A DNA stretch of 15,822 bases from Chitinophagaceae bacterium. GTDB taxonomy: Bacteria; Bacteroidota; Bacteroidia; Chitinophagales; Chitinophagaceae. Below, one piece after another: positions 7,456 through 13,513 of the stretch. Within the stretch, counting starts at the first letter, position 1. Every line of letters starts with the position of its first letter. The notes under the pieces were generated by a model. It did not search any database. It was not told the origin of the DNA and saw only the letters and a program-made list of their open reading frames with translations. The DNA lies in contig JAJAZO010000395.1 in assembly GCA_026785745.1 (NCBI GenBank), positions 1 to 15,822 of the forward strand. Direction: 5' to 3'. A program made the translations under genes and the position numbers.

Positions 7456-8106
7456 TCATTCCTTCATTACCTGTACAAGGCTTTTACCTATATACCTTCC
7501 TTTTTCGATGATACGGGTAAATAATGGATTGGAAGCAGGGTCTACAGCATTGCCTGTTTTTCGTATGCGATCTGACCATACAGTAAGCATACTGTCTTCA
7601 AAATGCTGGTCGTTTCTTTTCCATAAAATATCTGAACTGGTAAATGCTGATCCATCGTCTTCAGTAAAGATGGCCCCCGCCAGGTCAACTCTTCTGAACA
7701 ATCCGGGATTTTTTGTTTTGATAACAGAAACAGGCAACTGAATCAAATCGCCTTCCCGGATAAGATAGTTGCTGTCGGCTTTTTGCGGATGCTTATTGAA
7801 AATATATACGGAATAGAAATCTGCATTTTTTATTTTATCAATTATTAACCCGGATCCCAGGCTGACTTCCGATCTGGGGTCGTCTTTTTTATAACCTGCT
7901 TTTATTTCCCCGCTTGCACCCGAAACCAGCCCATAGTTTTCCTTTGCGTACACAAGCCCCATGGCGGTATCGGAATTCTGGTAAGTTACCCGGTATAGGA
8001 TAAACGACTTTTTTACAGTTTCGTTTTCAACAGGCTCCTGGCAATAAGACTTACTGGCTATTACGGACAGCACAGTAAATAATACTATTTTTATATAATA
8101 TGACAT
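7456..8106 (-). CDS. Exported N-terminal partner or split N-terminus of the TPR-CHAT protein
   Basis: A 216-residue protein with a signal peptide (residues 1-22, VIASKSYCQ; the Cys before Q could also be read as a weak lipobox, though S-Y-C is not typical). A beta-rich segment follows (FILYRVTYQN, AMGLVYAKENYGLVSG, YSVYIFNKHP, EGDLIQLPVSV), then a helical end (PLFTRIIEKGRYIGKSLVQVMKE). I do not recognise a named domain. The ORF ends in TGA at 7458-7456. The same frame continues with two codons and then the ATG of the TPR-CHAT gene. The helix before the stop and the segment after it (DVKQFLLYVLSYQKGY) read like one structural unit, so a larger exported protein split by a nonsense mutation is plausible. 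The alternative is two coupled genes 6 nt apart. Confidence 0.75.
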   Translation of the reverse strand: MSYYIKIVLFTVLSVIASKSYCQEPVENETVKKSFILYRVTYQNSDTAMGLVYAKENYGLVSGASGEIKAGYKKDDPRSEVSLGSGLIIDKIKNADFYSVYIFNKHPQKADSNYLIREGDLIQLPVSVIKTKNPGLFRRVDLAGAIFTEDDGSAFTSSDILWKRNDQHFEDSMLTVWSDRIRKTGNAVDPASNPLFTRIIEKGRYIGKSLVQVMKE

Positions 8107-8139
8107 TTGAGGTAGTAAGAAGGTCGTAAGATAGTTTTA
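8107..8139 (+). promoter_or_regulatory. Candidate promoter for the NTF2-like gene
   Basis: TTG (8107-8109) and TAGTTTTA (8132-8139, 7 of 8 to TAnnTTTG) are separated by 22 nt, within the looser range seen in Bacteroidota. The gene start is 48 nt further on. The 80-nt gap is shared with the divergent CHAT-side gene, for which I found no convincing pair. Confidence 0.3.
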
Positions 8140-8186
8140 TTTTCTTTTAACCATATACCTTCCAGAGGGTATTCAACGTAATAAAT

Positions 8187-8672
8187 ATGGACACCAATAA
8201 ACAGGTTATTGAAAAATTTTACACCGCTTTTCAAAAGCTGGATTATCAAACTATGAACGGGTGCTACAGTGATGATATTGTGTTCAGCGACCCGGCTTTT
8301 GGTTTGTTGCGGGGGGAGGAGGCAAAATCCATGTGGGAAATGCTTTGTAAGAATGCCAAAGACTTTTCATTGACTTTTTCCAATATCCAGTTACTGGATG
8401 AAGAGTATGCAACCTGTAACTGGATTGCTACCTACACTTTCTCCAAAACAGGAAGAAAGGTGGTGAATAACATTAAAGCTTTCATGAAACTGAAGGAAGG
8501 AAAAATTGTTGAGCACAGCGATGCATTCAAGCTAAGTAAATGGGCTGCACAAGCCCTTGGCTGGAAAGGTGAATTATTTGGGTGGATGGGATGGATGAAA
8601 AGAAAGATTCAGAAGAATGCAAGGAAGAATTTGATTGCGTTTATTGAGAAGAAAAATGCCAGCCAGGACTGA
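8187..8672 (+). CDS. NTF2-like / SnoaL-like domain protein
   Basis: A cytosolic, single-domain protein of 161 residues. The start (MDTNKQVIEKFYTAFQKLDYQTMNGCYSDDIVFSDP) is the classic NTF2-like opening: a helix, then 'D...M...Y.dd..F.DP.fG.l.G', then a beta-sheet (CNWIATYTFSKTGRKVVNNIKAFMKLKEGKIVEHSDAF). The fold binds small ligands or acts as an isomerase or hydrolase in different families; no function can be fixed here. The C-terminal tail after about residue 125 (GWKGELFGWMGWMKRKIQKNARKN) is basic and amphipathic, common in the 'nuclear transport factor 2 family protein' group of Bacteroidota. It is flanked by a divergent gene on the left and a convergent pirin gene on the right, so it is monocistronic. 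Confidence 0.85.
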   Translation: MDTNKQVIEKFYTAFQKLDYQTMNGCYSDDIVFSDPAFGLLRGEEAKSMWEMLCKNAKDFSLTFSNIQLLDEEYATCNWIATYTFSKTGRKVVNNIKAFMKLKEGKIVEHSDAFKLSKWAAQALGWKGELFGWMGWMKRKIQKNARKNLIAFIEKKNASQD

Positions 8673-8679
8673 CATTTTT
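8652..8679. terminator. Bidirectional terminator between NTF2-like and pirin genes
   Basis: AAAAATGCCA and TGACATTTTT form a 10-position stem with one mismatch around an 8-nt loop. Five A on one side and five T on the other let it work in both directions. The NTF2-like stop codon (8670-8672) sits in the right arm. The pirin gene ends 26 nt away on the other strand. The stem is AT-rich and hence weak. Confidence 0.45.
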
Positions 8680-8704
8680 CATACGTTTTACATAGGTAAT
8701 TATT

Positions 8705-9580
8705 TTAATCTTTCAGCACTCCAAACTTTCCCCGGCTTACAGATTCAATGGCTTCTTCCACTTCCTGCCATGTATTCATCAGGAAAGGGCCGTAGGCAGC
8801 TATCGGCTCATCAATCGGTTCGCCGGAAAGAACAAGTATGATTGTATCTTCCGTTGCTTCAATTTCAATTTCCTCACCTTCGTTATTAAATAAAGTGAAA
8901 TGATCAGTAGCAACAGCATTTCCATTTATAGTAGCCAATCCTTCTATTACCAACATACCTGTATTATAATTTGAAGGAAAAAAAAGAGTCACTTTTGCAT
9001 TCTTCTTTAATCTTGCATTATAAACCTGCATCGGAGTAAAAGTGTTTGCCGGGCCTTTTGTTCCGTTATATTCTCCGGTAATAACCTCAATGAAACTTTT
9101 TTCATCTGCAAAATAGTGCCGCCCCATCATGCTGTTAGTAATTTCCTGGTATTTTGGTTTTGTCTTTTTATCTTTTGCAGGCAGGTTTACCCACAACTGC
9201 ACCATTTGAAACAGGCCACCCAGTTTGCTGAATTCTTTTTCATGATATTCTTTATGCAATAAACCAGCACCTGCTGTCATCCATTGCACATCACCTTCAC
9301 CAATAATGCCACTGTTACCTGCACTGTCGTGGTGGGCAATTTTGCCATGATAAGCAATCGTTACTGTTTCAAAGCCTGCATGTGGATGAACACCTACACC
9401 TCTTGGTTCTTCAGATGGAGAAAATTCAATCTTAGAACCATAGTCCATCATAAAAAAAGGACTCATTCTTCTTTTATTAATTATGCCACCAGGAAAAAAT
9501 CCATGCTCTCTGAAACCATCACCCACCATGTGCGGTGCTGGTGGTGGTATTATTGCTTCTATTTTTTTTGCATTTTTCAT
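8705..9580 (-). CDS. Pirin family protein (bicupin), first copy
   Basis: A 291-residue bicupin close to human pirin and bacterial quercetinase-like pirins in layout. The N-terminal cupin carries the metal ligands H65 and H67 (GVGVHPHAGFET), H109 and E111 (GAGLLHKEYHE), which match the H-x-H...H-x-E set of pirin. The C-terminal cupin is about residues 180-275. Bacterial pirins have been described as quercetin 2,3-dioxygenases or as redox-sensing Fe proteins; which applies here cannot be told. A second pirin lies 79 nt upstream on the same strand and an FMN reductase beyond it. The start ATG is followed by a short Lys-rich lead before the conserved PPPAPHMVGDGF region, as expected for the full-length family. 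Confidence 0.92.
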   Translation of the reverse strand: MKNAKKIEAIIPPPAPHMVGDGFREHGFFPGGIINKRRMSPFFMMDYGSKIEFSPSEEPRGVGVHPHAGFETVTIAYHGKIAHHDSAGNSGIIGEGDVQWMTAGAGLLHKEYHEKEFSKLGGLFQMVQLWVNLPAKDKKTKPKYQEITNSMMGRHYFADEKSFIEVITGEYNGTKGPANTFTPMQVYNARLKKNAKVTLFFPSNYNTGMLVIEGLATINGNAVATDHFTLFNNEGEEIEIEATEDTIILVLSGEPIDEPIAAYGPFLMNTWQEVEEAIESVSRGKFGVLKD

Positions 9581-9659
9581 AATATTCTTTTTCTAAAATT
9601 ATATATCAAAGAGTCAGTGTGATTCCCTTAAGGGGGGAGAATTTTTTTGATTAATACTA

Positions 9660-10376
9660 TTAAAAGGGGCCGGGTACTTCCATTAATAATATTTCAACAT
9701 TAGTATCTGCTTTAATATCCAATTTATTGGTATCAGTAATGCCAAGACCGTCTCTGCGATTCAATTTAATATCGTTTATCGTCACATCACCTTCTATAAC
9801 AAATGCATAAACACCATTGTCTTTATTCTTTAATTGATATGAAGAAGCAAAGCCGGTATCTAATTTGCCCAAACTAAACCATGCATCCTGGTGAATCTGC
9901 ACACCCCCATCATTTGTTCCGATGGGTGATACAACAGTTAAAAGTTTATTGTGCTTGTCTGCGTCAGCAAAACTTTTCTGTTCATATCTTGGTTCAAAAT
10001 TTTTCTTATTGGGCAGTACCCATATCTGGAAAAATTTTACCGGCTTATCAGAATTTTTATTCTTTTCACCATGTTCTATGCCTGTGCCCGCACTCATCAA
10101 CTGCACATCGCCCTGGCGTATAACTTGTTTATTACCCATATTGTCAAAATGTTCCAGGTCGCCGCTGGTCGGGATGGAAATGATTTCCATATTATCATGA
10201 GGATGAGTGCCAAAGCCTTTGCCACCTGCTACCGTATCATCGTTCAGCACTCTTAATACACCGAAGTGAATCCTTTCCGGGTCATGATAACCGGCAAAAC
10301 TAAATGTGTGATAGGAATCTAACCATCCATGATTTGCATGGCCTCTTGTGTCAGCCTTGTGAAGAATGGTTTCCAT
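9660..10376 (-). CDS. Pirin family protein, YhhW/YhaK-like quercetinase type
   Basis: A 238-residue pirin of the compact E. coli YhhW/YhaK type (about 231-233 residues). Signature parts are HGWLDSYHTFSFAGY near residue 16, GTHPHDNMEIISIP with ligands H58 and H60, and SAGTGIEHGEKN with H102 and E104. The C-terminal cupin (about 150-238) ends VEILLMEVPGPF. YhhW oxidises quercetin in vitro; the cellular substrate is uncertain. A clear GGAG lies 8 nt before the ATG on the minus strand, one of the few good ribosome-binding sites in the window. The 5' leader includes a small hairpin (10402-10420). It differs enough from the neighbouring 291-residue pirin to be an ancient paralog rather than a recent duplicate. 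Confidence 0.93.
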   Translation of the reverse strand: METILHKADTRGHANHGWLDSYHTFSFAGYHDPERIHFGVLRVLNDDTVAGGKGFGTHPHDNMEIISIPTSGDLEHFDNMGNKQVIRQGDVQLMSAGTGIEHGEKNKNSDKPVKFFQIWVLPNKKNFEPRYEQKSFADADKHNKLLTVVSPIGTNDGGVQIHQDAWFSLGKLDTGFASSYQLKNKDNGVYAFVIEGDVTINDIKLNRRDGLGITDTNKLDIKADTNVEILLMEVPGPF

Positions 10377-10401
10377 AATAAACTCCTTTTTACCTGCCGT
10401 A

Positions 10402-10420
10402 GTCTCGCCCCTGGCCAGAC
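10402..10420. repeat. Small hairpin in the leader of the second pirin gene
   Basis: GTCT-C-GCC-CCT-GGC-C-AGAC folds as a 7-bp stem with one C-C mismatch and a 3-nt loop, 26 nt upstream of the start codon. It has no T tract, so it is not a normal terminator. It may be a leader structure or part of an intergenic repeat. Confidence 0.35.
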
Positions 10421-10460
10421 GAAGGAAGATTTATTTTAATTGTTATTTAAATACAAATAC

Positions 10461-10535
10461 AGGAACACAGACGCCGTCGGCCATAGCCTATAGCGGCGGA
10501 CGATTACACTGATTGGACGGATTAACACAGATTTG
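10461..10535. repeat. Repeat-like intergenic element between FMN reductase and pirin genes
   Basis: The 236-nt gap 10377-10612 holds no gene. Within it AACACAGA occurs twice (10464-10471 and 10524-10531), bracketing a foldable GC-rich core (10474-10499: CCGtCG pairs with CGgCGG, and inside it GCcATAG with CTATaGC) and a GATTACACTGATT / GGATTAACACAGATT stretch. From memory this resembles degenerate 'ACACGGATT / CACAGATT' repeats common between genes in many bacteria; I cannot verify it here. Confidence 0.35.
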
Positions 10536-10612
10536 TTTTTTGCTGCGCAAAATTTTAGGGCCATATTAAAACGATGCCATAAAAAATTACAGATAATAAC
10601 AAAATATTTATT

Positions 10613-11170
10613 TTATGCTGTTACTTTTTCATCCACAACTTTCTCCGCCAGCCACAAAAACTCACTGATAAAATTATGAACTCCGTTCTGGAAGCTTTCA
10701 TCTAACAAATCACCATCCGGGCTGAATTTTTTATCTACTGCGGGAACTATCAGCATATAAGGTGATGAAATCCCGAATAATGCCGGGATCAATTGCAGCA
10801 TTTGTTGCGAGGCTCTGATGCCACCCATTCCACCAGGCGAAGCTGTAACAATTCCAAAAGGTTTGCGATGCCGCTTTGGAAAATGGTCTAACAAGTTCTT
10901 GAGTGCAGGAGCGTAGCTGCCATTATATTCCGGTGTCAGCAAAATGTAGGCATCTGCATTAAATACTCTTTCGGCCAAAGGCTTAAATTCGACCGGCACT
11001 TTATCCGGCGATACCCAAACGGATTGTAAGGCTGGAACATTCCAATCTTTCATGTCAATAATATCAACATCATGGTTCGTATTTTGACTCAGCCAGTTCT
11101 TTAAGTATAAGGCCACACGACGGGTTACACTATTGATGCGGGGGCTTCCTGATATGATTTCTATTTTCAT
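10613..11170 (-). CDS. NADPH-dependent FMN reductase (flavodoxin-like)
   Basis: A 185-residue cytosolic flavodoxin-fold reductase of the NADPH-dependent FMN reductase family (ChrR/SsuE/AzoR-like relatives), which transfers electrons from NAD(P)H to flavins, quinones, azo compounds or metal ions. The phosphate-binding loop is near the N terminus (IISGSPRINSVTRR). The flavin-contacting motif LLTPEYNGSYAPALKNLLDHF is at about residues 77-97, and a TASPGGMGGIRA loop follows. The length is normal. The start codon at 11170 is preceded by a T/A-rich leader without a clear Shine-Dalgarno. A perfect TACCTTTG -7 element lies 18-25 nt upstream, next to a 14-bp palindrome, suggesting regulation by a redox- or quinone-sensing repressor. 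Two pirin genes follow on the same strand after a 236-nt gap, so they are probably separate transcripts with related roles. Confidence 0.92.
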   Translation of the reverse strand: MKIEIISGSPRINSVTRRVALYLKNWLSQNTNHDVDIIDMKDWNVPALQSVWVSPDKVPVEFKPLAERVFNADAYILLTPEYNGSYAPALKNLLDHFPKRHRKPFGIVTASPGGMGGIRASQQMLQLIPALFGISSPYMLIVPAVDKKFSPDGDLLDESFQNGVHNFISEFLWLAEKVVDEKVTA

Positions 11171-11187
11171 TTTTTTTGTTTATAAAA

Positions 11188-11216
11188 CAAAGGTAATGAA
11201 TCAATGTTTAAACATT
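11188..11216 (-). promoter_or_regulatory. Promoter -7 element with adjacent 14-bp palindromic operator
   Basis: On the minus strand TACCTTTG (11195-11188) matches TAnnTTTG exactly. AATGTTTAAACATT (11203-11216) is a perfect palindrome 7 nt upstream. No TTG is found at the expected -33 spacing, so the palindrome, an operator-like site, may replace it and recruit or block polymerase. The reductase start is 18 nt downstream of the -7 box. Confidence 0.45.
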
Positions 11217-11236
11217 AAATTTTGTTTCTCCACAGT

Positions 11237-11267
11237 TTGTTAAGATTTTTTGCGGTAAAGATATTTG
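11237..11267 (+). promoter_or_regulatory. Candidate promoter for the glycosylasparaginase-cutC pair
   Basis: TTG (11237-11239) and GATATTTG (11260-11267, 7 of 8 to TAnnTTTG) are 20 nt apart, the common Bacteroidota spacing. The asparaginase ATG lies 61 nt downstream. Confidence 0.35.
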
Positions 11268-11328
11268 ATGACTTAGCAATACAAAATACTGTGCCTGAAT
11301 CCTTAATTTCGGAGACTAAACATGGAAC

Positions 11329-12381
11329 ATGATTAATAGAAGAAAGTTCATCAGGGCCTCCGCTTTTACCGGATTCGCAAGTTTATTTACAAAAGGTGCC
11401 TGGTCAATGGATGAAACAGGAACTGTGAAAGGAAAACCAGTCGTTATTTCCACTTGGGATGCCGGGATAAGAGCTAATAATGCAGCATGGGAAATATTGG
11501 GCAATGGTGGCAGGGCTTTGGATGCAGTAGAGAAAGGTGTAATGCAGACTGAATCAGAACAGAATTGTTGTGTGGGGCTTGGTGCCAATCCCGACCGTGA
11601 CGGATTTGTAACATTAGATGCCTGCATTATGGATGAATTTTCCAATTGTGGCAGCGTTGCTTTTTTAGAGAGGATAAAACATCCGATAGCAGTTGCAAGA
11701 AGAGTAATGGAAAAAACACCGCATGTAATGCTGGTGGGCAGTGGAGCTCAACAGTTTGCCGTAGCAGAAGGATTTCCCTTGGAAGAACAAAAACTTTCAC
11801 CCAATGCACAAAAAAATTATGAAAACTGGTTGAAGACTTCCGAATACAAACCGCCAGCTATAAATGTAGAAAACCTGCCTGTCGTACAGAAAGGTAAGCA
11901 AGGGCATGGTCCATTTGCTCCCTACAAATTAGCCAATGGCGAATGGAACCACGATACGATTGGTATGGTAGCAATGGATACCAATGGAAACTTTAGTGGT
12001 AGCTGCACAACAAGTGGTGCCGGATTTAAAATGCGGGGCCGTCTCGGCGATTCACCTGTCATAGGTGCTGGTTTGTTTGTTGATAACGAAGTGGGTGCTT
12101 GTACTGCTACCGGACAAGGAGAAGATGTTATACGGGTTGCCGGTTCGCATTCTGTAGTTGAGTTGATGCGACAAGGCTTATCACCTGAAGTTGCCTGTAA
12201 AAAGATTATTGAAAGGATAGTGAAAATAAAAGGTGCAAAAGCAAAGGAGATACAAGTTGCTTTCCTTGCTGTTAATAAAAAAGGACAGGTGGGAGCTTAT
12301 TCTATTCATAAGGGATTTGAATATGCCATCCGGACAAATGAAATGGAAAAAATGGTGAAAGCAAAAAGTATAATGGATTGA
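11329..12381 (+). CDS. Tat-exported N4-(beta-N-acetylglucosaminyl)-L-asparaginase (glycosylasparaginase)
   Basis: An N-terminal nucleophile (Ntn) hydrolase of 350 residues that cleaves the GlcNAc-asparagine link left after glycoprotein breakdown. A twin-arginine signal is visible (NRRKFIRAS at residues 3-11, then a hydrophobic stretch to about 26), predicting folded export to the periplasm. The proenzyme self-cleaves before a Thr: here H208-D209-T210 in WNHDTIGMVAMD, the expected site. Substrate-pocket motifs follow: CTTSGAGFKMRGRLGDSPVIGAGLF and ACTATGQGEDVIR. The alpha-subunit motif CVGLGANPDRDGFVTLDACIMD is also typical. The length matches bacterial (Elizabethkingia-type) enzymes. The next gene, cutC, starts within 2 nt of the stop, so they form an operon. 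The exported hexosaminidase at the left end of the window would act on related substrates. Confidence 0.96.
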   Translation: MINRRKFIRASAFTGFASLFTKGAWSMDETGTVKGKPVVISTWDAGIRANNAAWEILGNGGRALDAVEKGVMQTESEQNCCVGLGANPDRDGFVTLDACIMDEFSNCGSVAFLERIKHPIAVARRVMEKTPHVMLVGSGAQQFAVAEGFPLEEQKLSPNAQKNYENWLKTSEYKPPAINVENLPVVQKGKQGHGPFAPYKLANGEWNHDTIGMVAMDTNGNFSGSCTTSGAGFKMRGRLGDSPVIGAGLFVDNEVGACTATGQGEDVIRVAGSHSVVELMRQGLSPEVACKKIIERIVKIKGAKAKEIQVAFLAVNKKGQVGAYSIHKGFEYAIRTNEMEKMVKAKSIMD

Positions 12382-12383
12382 TA

Positions 12384-13121
12384 ATGGAAGAAAGGAAATA
12401 CATAATAGAAATAGCAACATCAGATTTTTCTACTACTCAATCAGCGGTAGCAGGCGGTGCAGACAGAATTGAACTCTGTGCTAATCTTGCAGAAGGAGGA
12501 ACAACACCTTCTTATGGAATAATTAAGCAATGTCGGGAAGCATTTTCGGTCTCTTTATATCCCATTATACGGCCAAGAGGCGGCGATTTTTTTTACACGA
12601 AAGACGAATTTGAAATAATGATGCAGGATGTGAAAATCTGCAAGCAATCAGGTTGTGAGGGAATAGTGATTGGCTTATTGAATATGGATGGAACGATAGA
12701 CTTGGTAAGAACTGCTGCATTGGTTGAAGCCGCTTATCCGCTTGGCGTTACATTTCACCGGGCATTTGACAGATGTAAAGACCCTTTTGTTGCCCTGGAA
12801 CAGTTGATAGAAATCGGCTGCGAAAGAATTTTAACCTCCGGGCAACAACCATCTGTGGTGGATGGTGTAAAACTGGTTGCTGAATTAAATAAGAAAGCTG
12901 ACGAAAGAATTATCATTATGCCGGGCAGTGGTGTACGAATAGAAAATATAAAGATGCTGGCAGAGAAAACAGGATGTTTGGAATTTCATTCTTCACTGCG
13001 GGGGAAGGAGACGAGTAAGATGGAATTTGTACAGAAGGCTTTTAAAAATTCGGGAGAGAGTTATATGAATAATGCGATTGATGCAGAAGAAGTCAAAAGT
13101 TTGAGAAATGCTTTAACGTAA
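12384..13121 (+). CDS. cutC: CutC family protein (copper homeostasis annotation)
   Basis: A 245-residue TIM-barrel protein of the CutC family. Family motifs: AGGADRIELCANLAEGGTTPSYG (about 24-46), IIRPRGGDFFYTKDEFEIMMQDV, VIGLLNMDGTIDL, LGVTFHRAFDRCKDP, RILTSGQQPS and MPGSGVRIENI. The family name comes from copper tolerance in E. coli, but a direct copper role is disputed. The cytosolic location follows from the absence of a signal. I chose ATG at 12384, 2 nt after the asparaginase stop. A TTG at 12378, overlapping that stop, would add two residues (M-I) and is an equally coupled alternative. Pairing with glycosylasparaginase hints at a hydrolase-like or sugar/peptide salvage link, but this is inference only. 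Confidence 0.95.
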   Translation: MEERKYIIEIATSDFSTTQSAVAGGADRIELCANLAEGGTTPSYGIIKQCREAFSVSLYPIIRPRGGDFFYTKDEFEIMMQDVKICKQSGCEGIVIGLLNMDGTIDLVRTAALVEAAYPLGVTFHRAFDRCKDPFVALEQLIEIGCERILTSGQQPSVVDGVKLVAELNKKADERIIIMPGSGVRIENIKMLAEKTGCLEFHSSLRGKETSKMEFVQKAFKNSGESYMNNAIDAEEVKSLRNALT

Positions 13122-13151
13122 CCTCTGCCGGATAAAAATTGCCGGCACAGG
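13122..13151 (+). terminator. Hairpin directly after cutC
   Basis: CCTCTGCCGG and CCGGCACAGG pair at 9 of 10 positions around a 10-nt AT-rich loop, starting at the first base after the cutC stop. No T tract follows, so it may be a Rho-assisted terminator or a 3'-end-protecting hairpin rather than a classical terminator. Confidence 0.4.
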
Positions 13152-13390
13152 CCGTTCATGGATTTGAAAACCTTAAAAAATTATTTTACCCGGAAGTAAA
13201 AAATGTAAAAGCGAATTAACGGTATAAAATTGGCCGGATTGATTTGATGCTCCTGAAGTGACAAAAACCGGGAGCTATTGCCTTAACCGGCCACTTAAAG
13301 CAGATGAAGTGGAAGTGGATTTGGGTAGATTGAAACAAAACCCACTTTTGCGTTTGGCTGGCAGGTACGACACCCGGAAAATGTAGAGGC
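13152..13390. other. Gene-free stretch with coding-like fragments (possible gene remnant)
   Basis: No start-to-stop gene of reasonable size exists here. Three short stop-bounded pieces look protein-like: 13157-13219 (ends FYPEVKNVKAN), 13243-13386 (FDAPEVTKTGSYCLNRPLKA near its start, 47 codons, no early ATG) and 13329-13496 (contains FGWQVRHPENVEAKKILIQF). They lie in different frames and overlap, as a frameshifted remnant would. They may also be chance. Confidence 0.25.
13231..13293. repeat. Nested inverted repeats downstream of cutC
   Basis: TGGCCGG (13231-13237) pairs perfectly with CCGGCCA (13287-13293). Inside, GCTCC (13249-13253) pairs with GGAGC (13271-13275). The two spacers between outer and inner arms are both 11 nt. 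The symmetry suggests one extended hairpin of 63 nt rather than two unrelated ones. Confidence 0.4.
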
Positions 13391-13436
13391 AAAAAAAATA
13401 CTTATACAATTTTTAAAACAAAAATTGTATAAGTAT
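13391..13436 (-). terminator. Intrinsic terminator for the small exported protein gene
   Basis: A perfect 17-bp stem (ATACTTATACAATTTTT at 13398-13414 with its complement at 13420-13436, loop AAAAC) is followed on the minus strand by seven T. It lies 77 nt past the stop of the minus-strand gene at 13514. The stem is long but AT-rich. Confidence 0.6.
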
Positions 13437-13513
13437 AAAATTGCTTGTTGTTGCAGTGTGTTTATTTATCCAGACACACAAACCCGGGAAAATTGAACCG
13501 GTTTTTTATACCA

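Noticed and set aside
2826..7458. Recoding of TAG (pyrrolysine) or TGA (tryptophan or selenocysteine)
   Set aside because: Other genes in the window end normally with TAG or TGA and use TGG for Trp; no reason to expect pyrrolysine in this phylum; no structured selenocysteine-type element was recognised after the TGA.
9625..9648. CCCTTAAGGG palindrome followed by a T7 tract, a plus-strand terminator shape
   Set aside because: The genes on both sides are on the minus strand, where the T tract would be A; no plus-strand transcript ends here.
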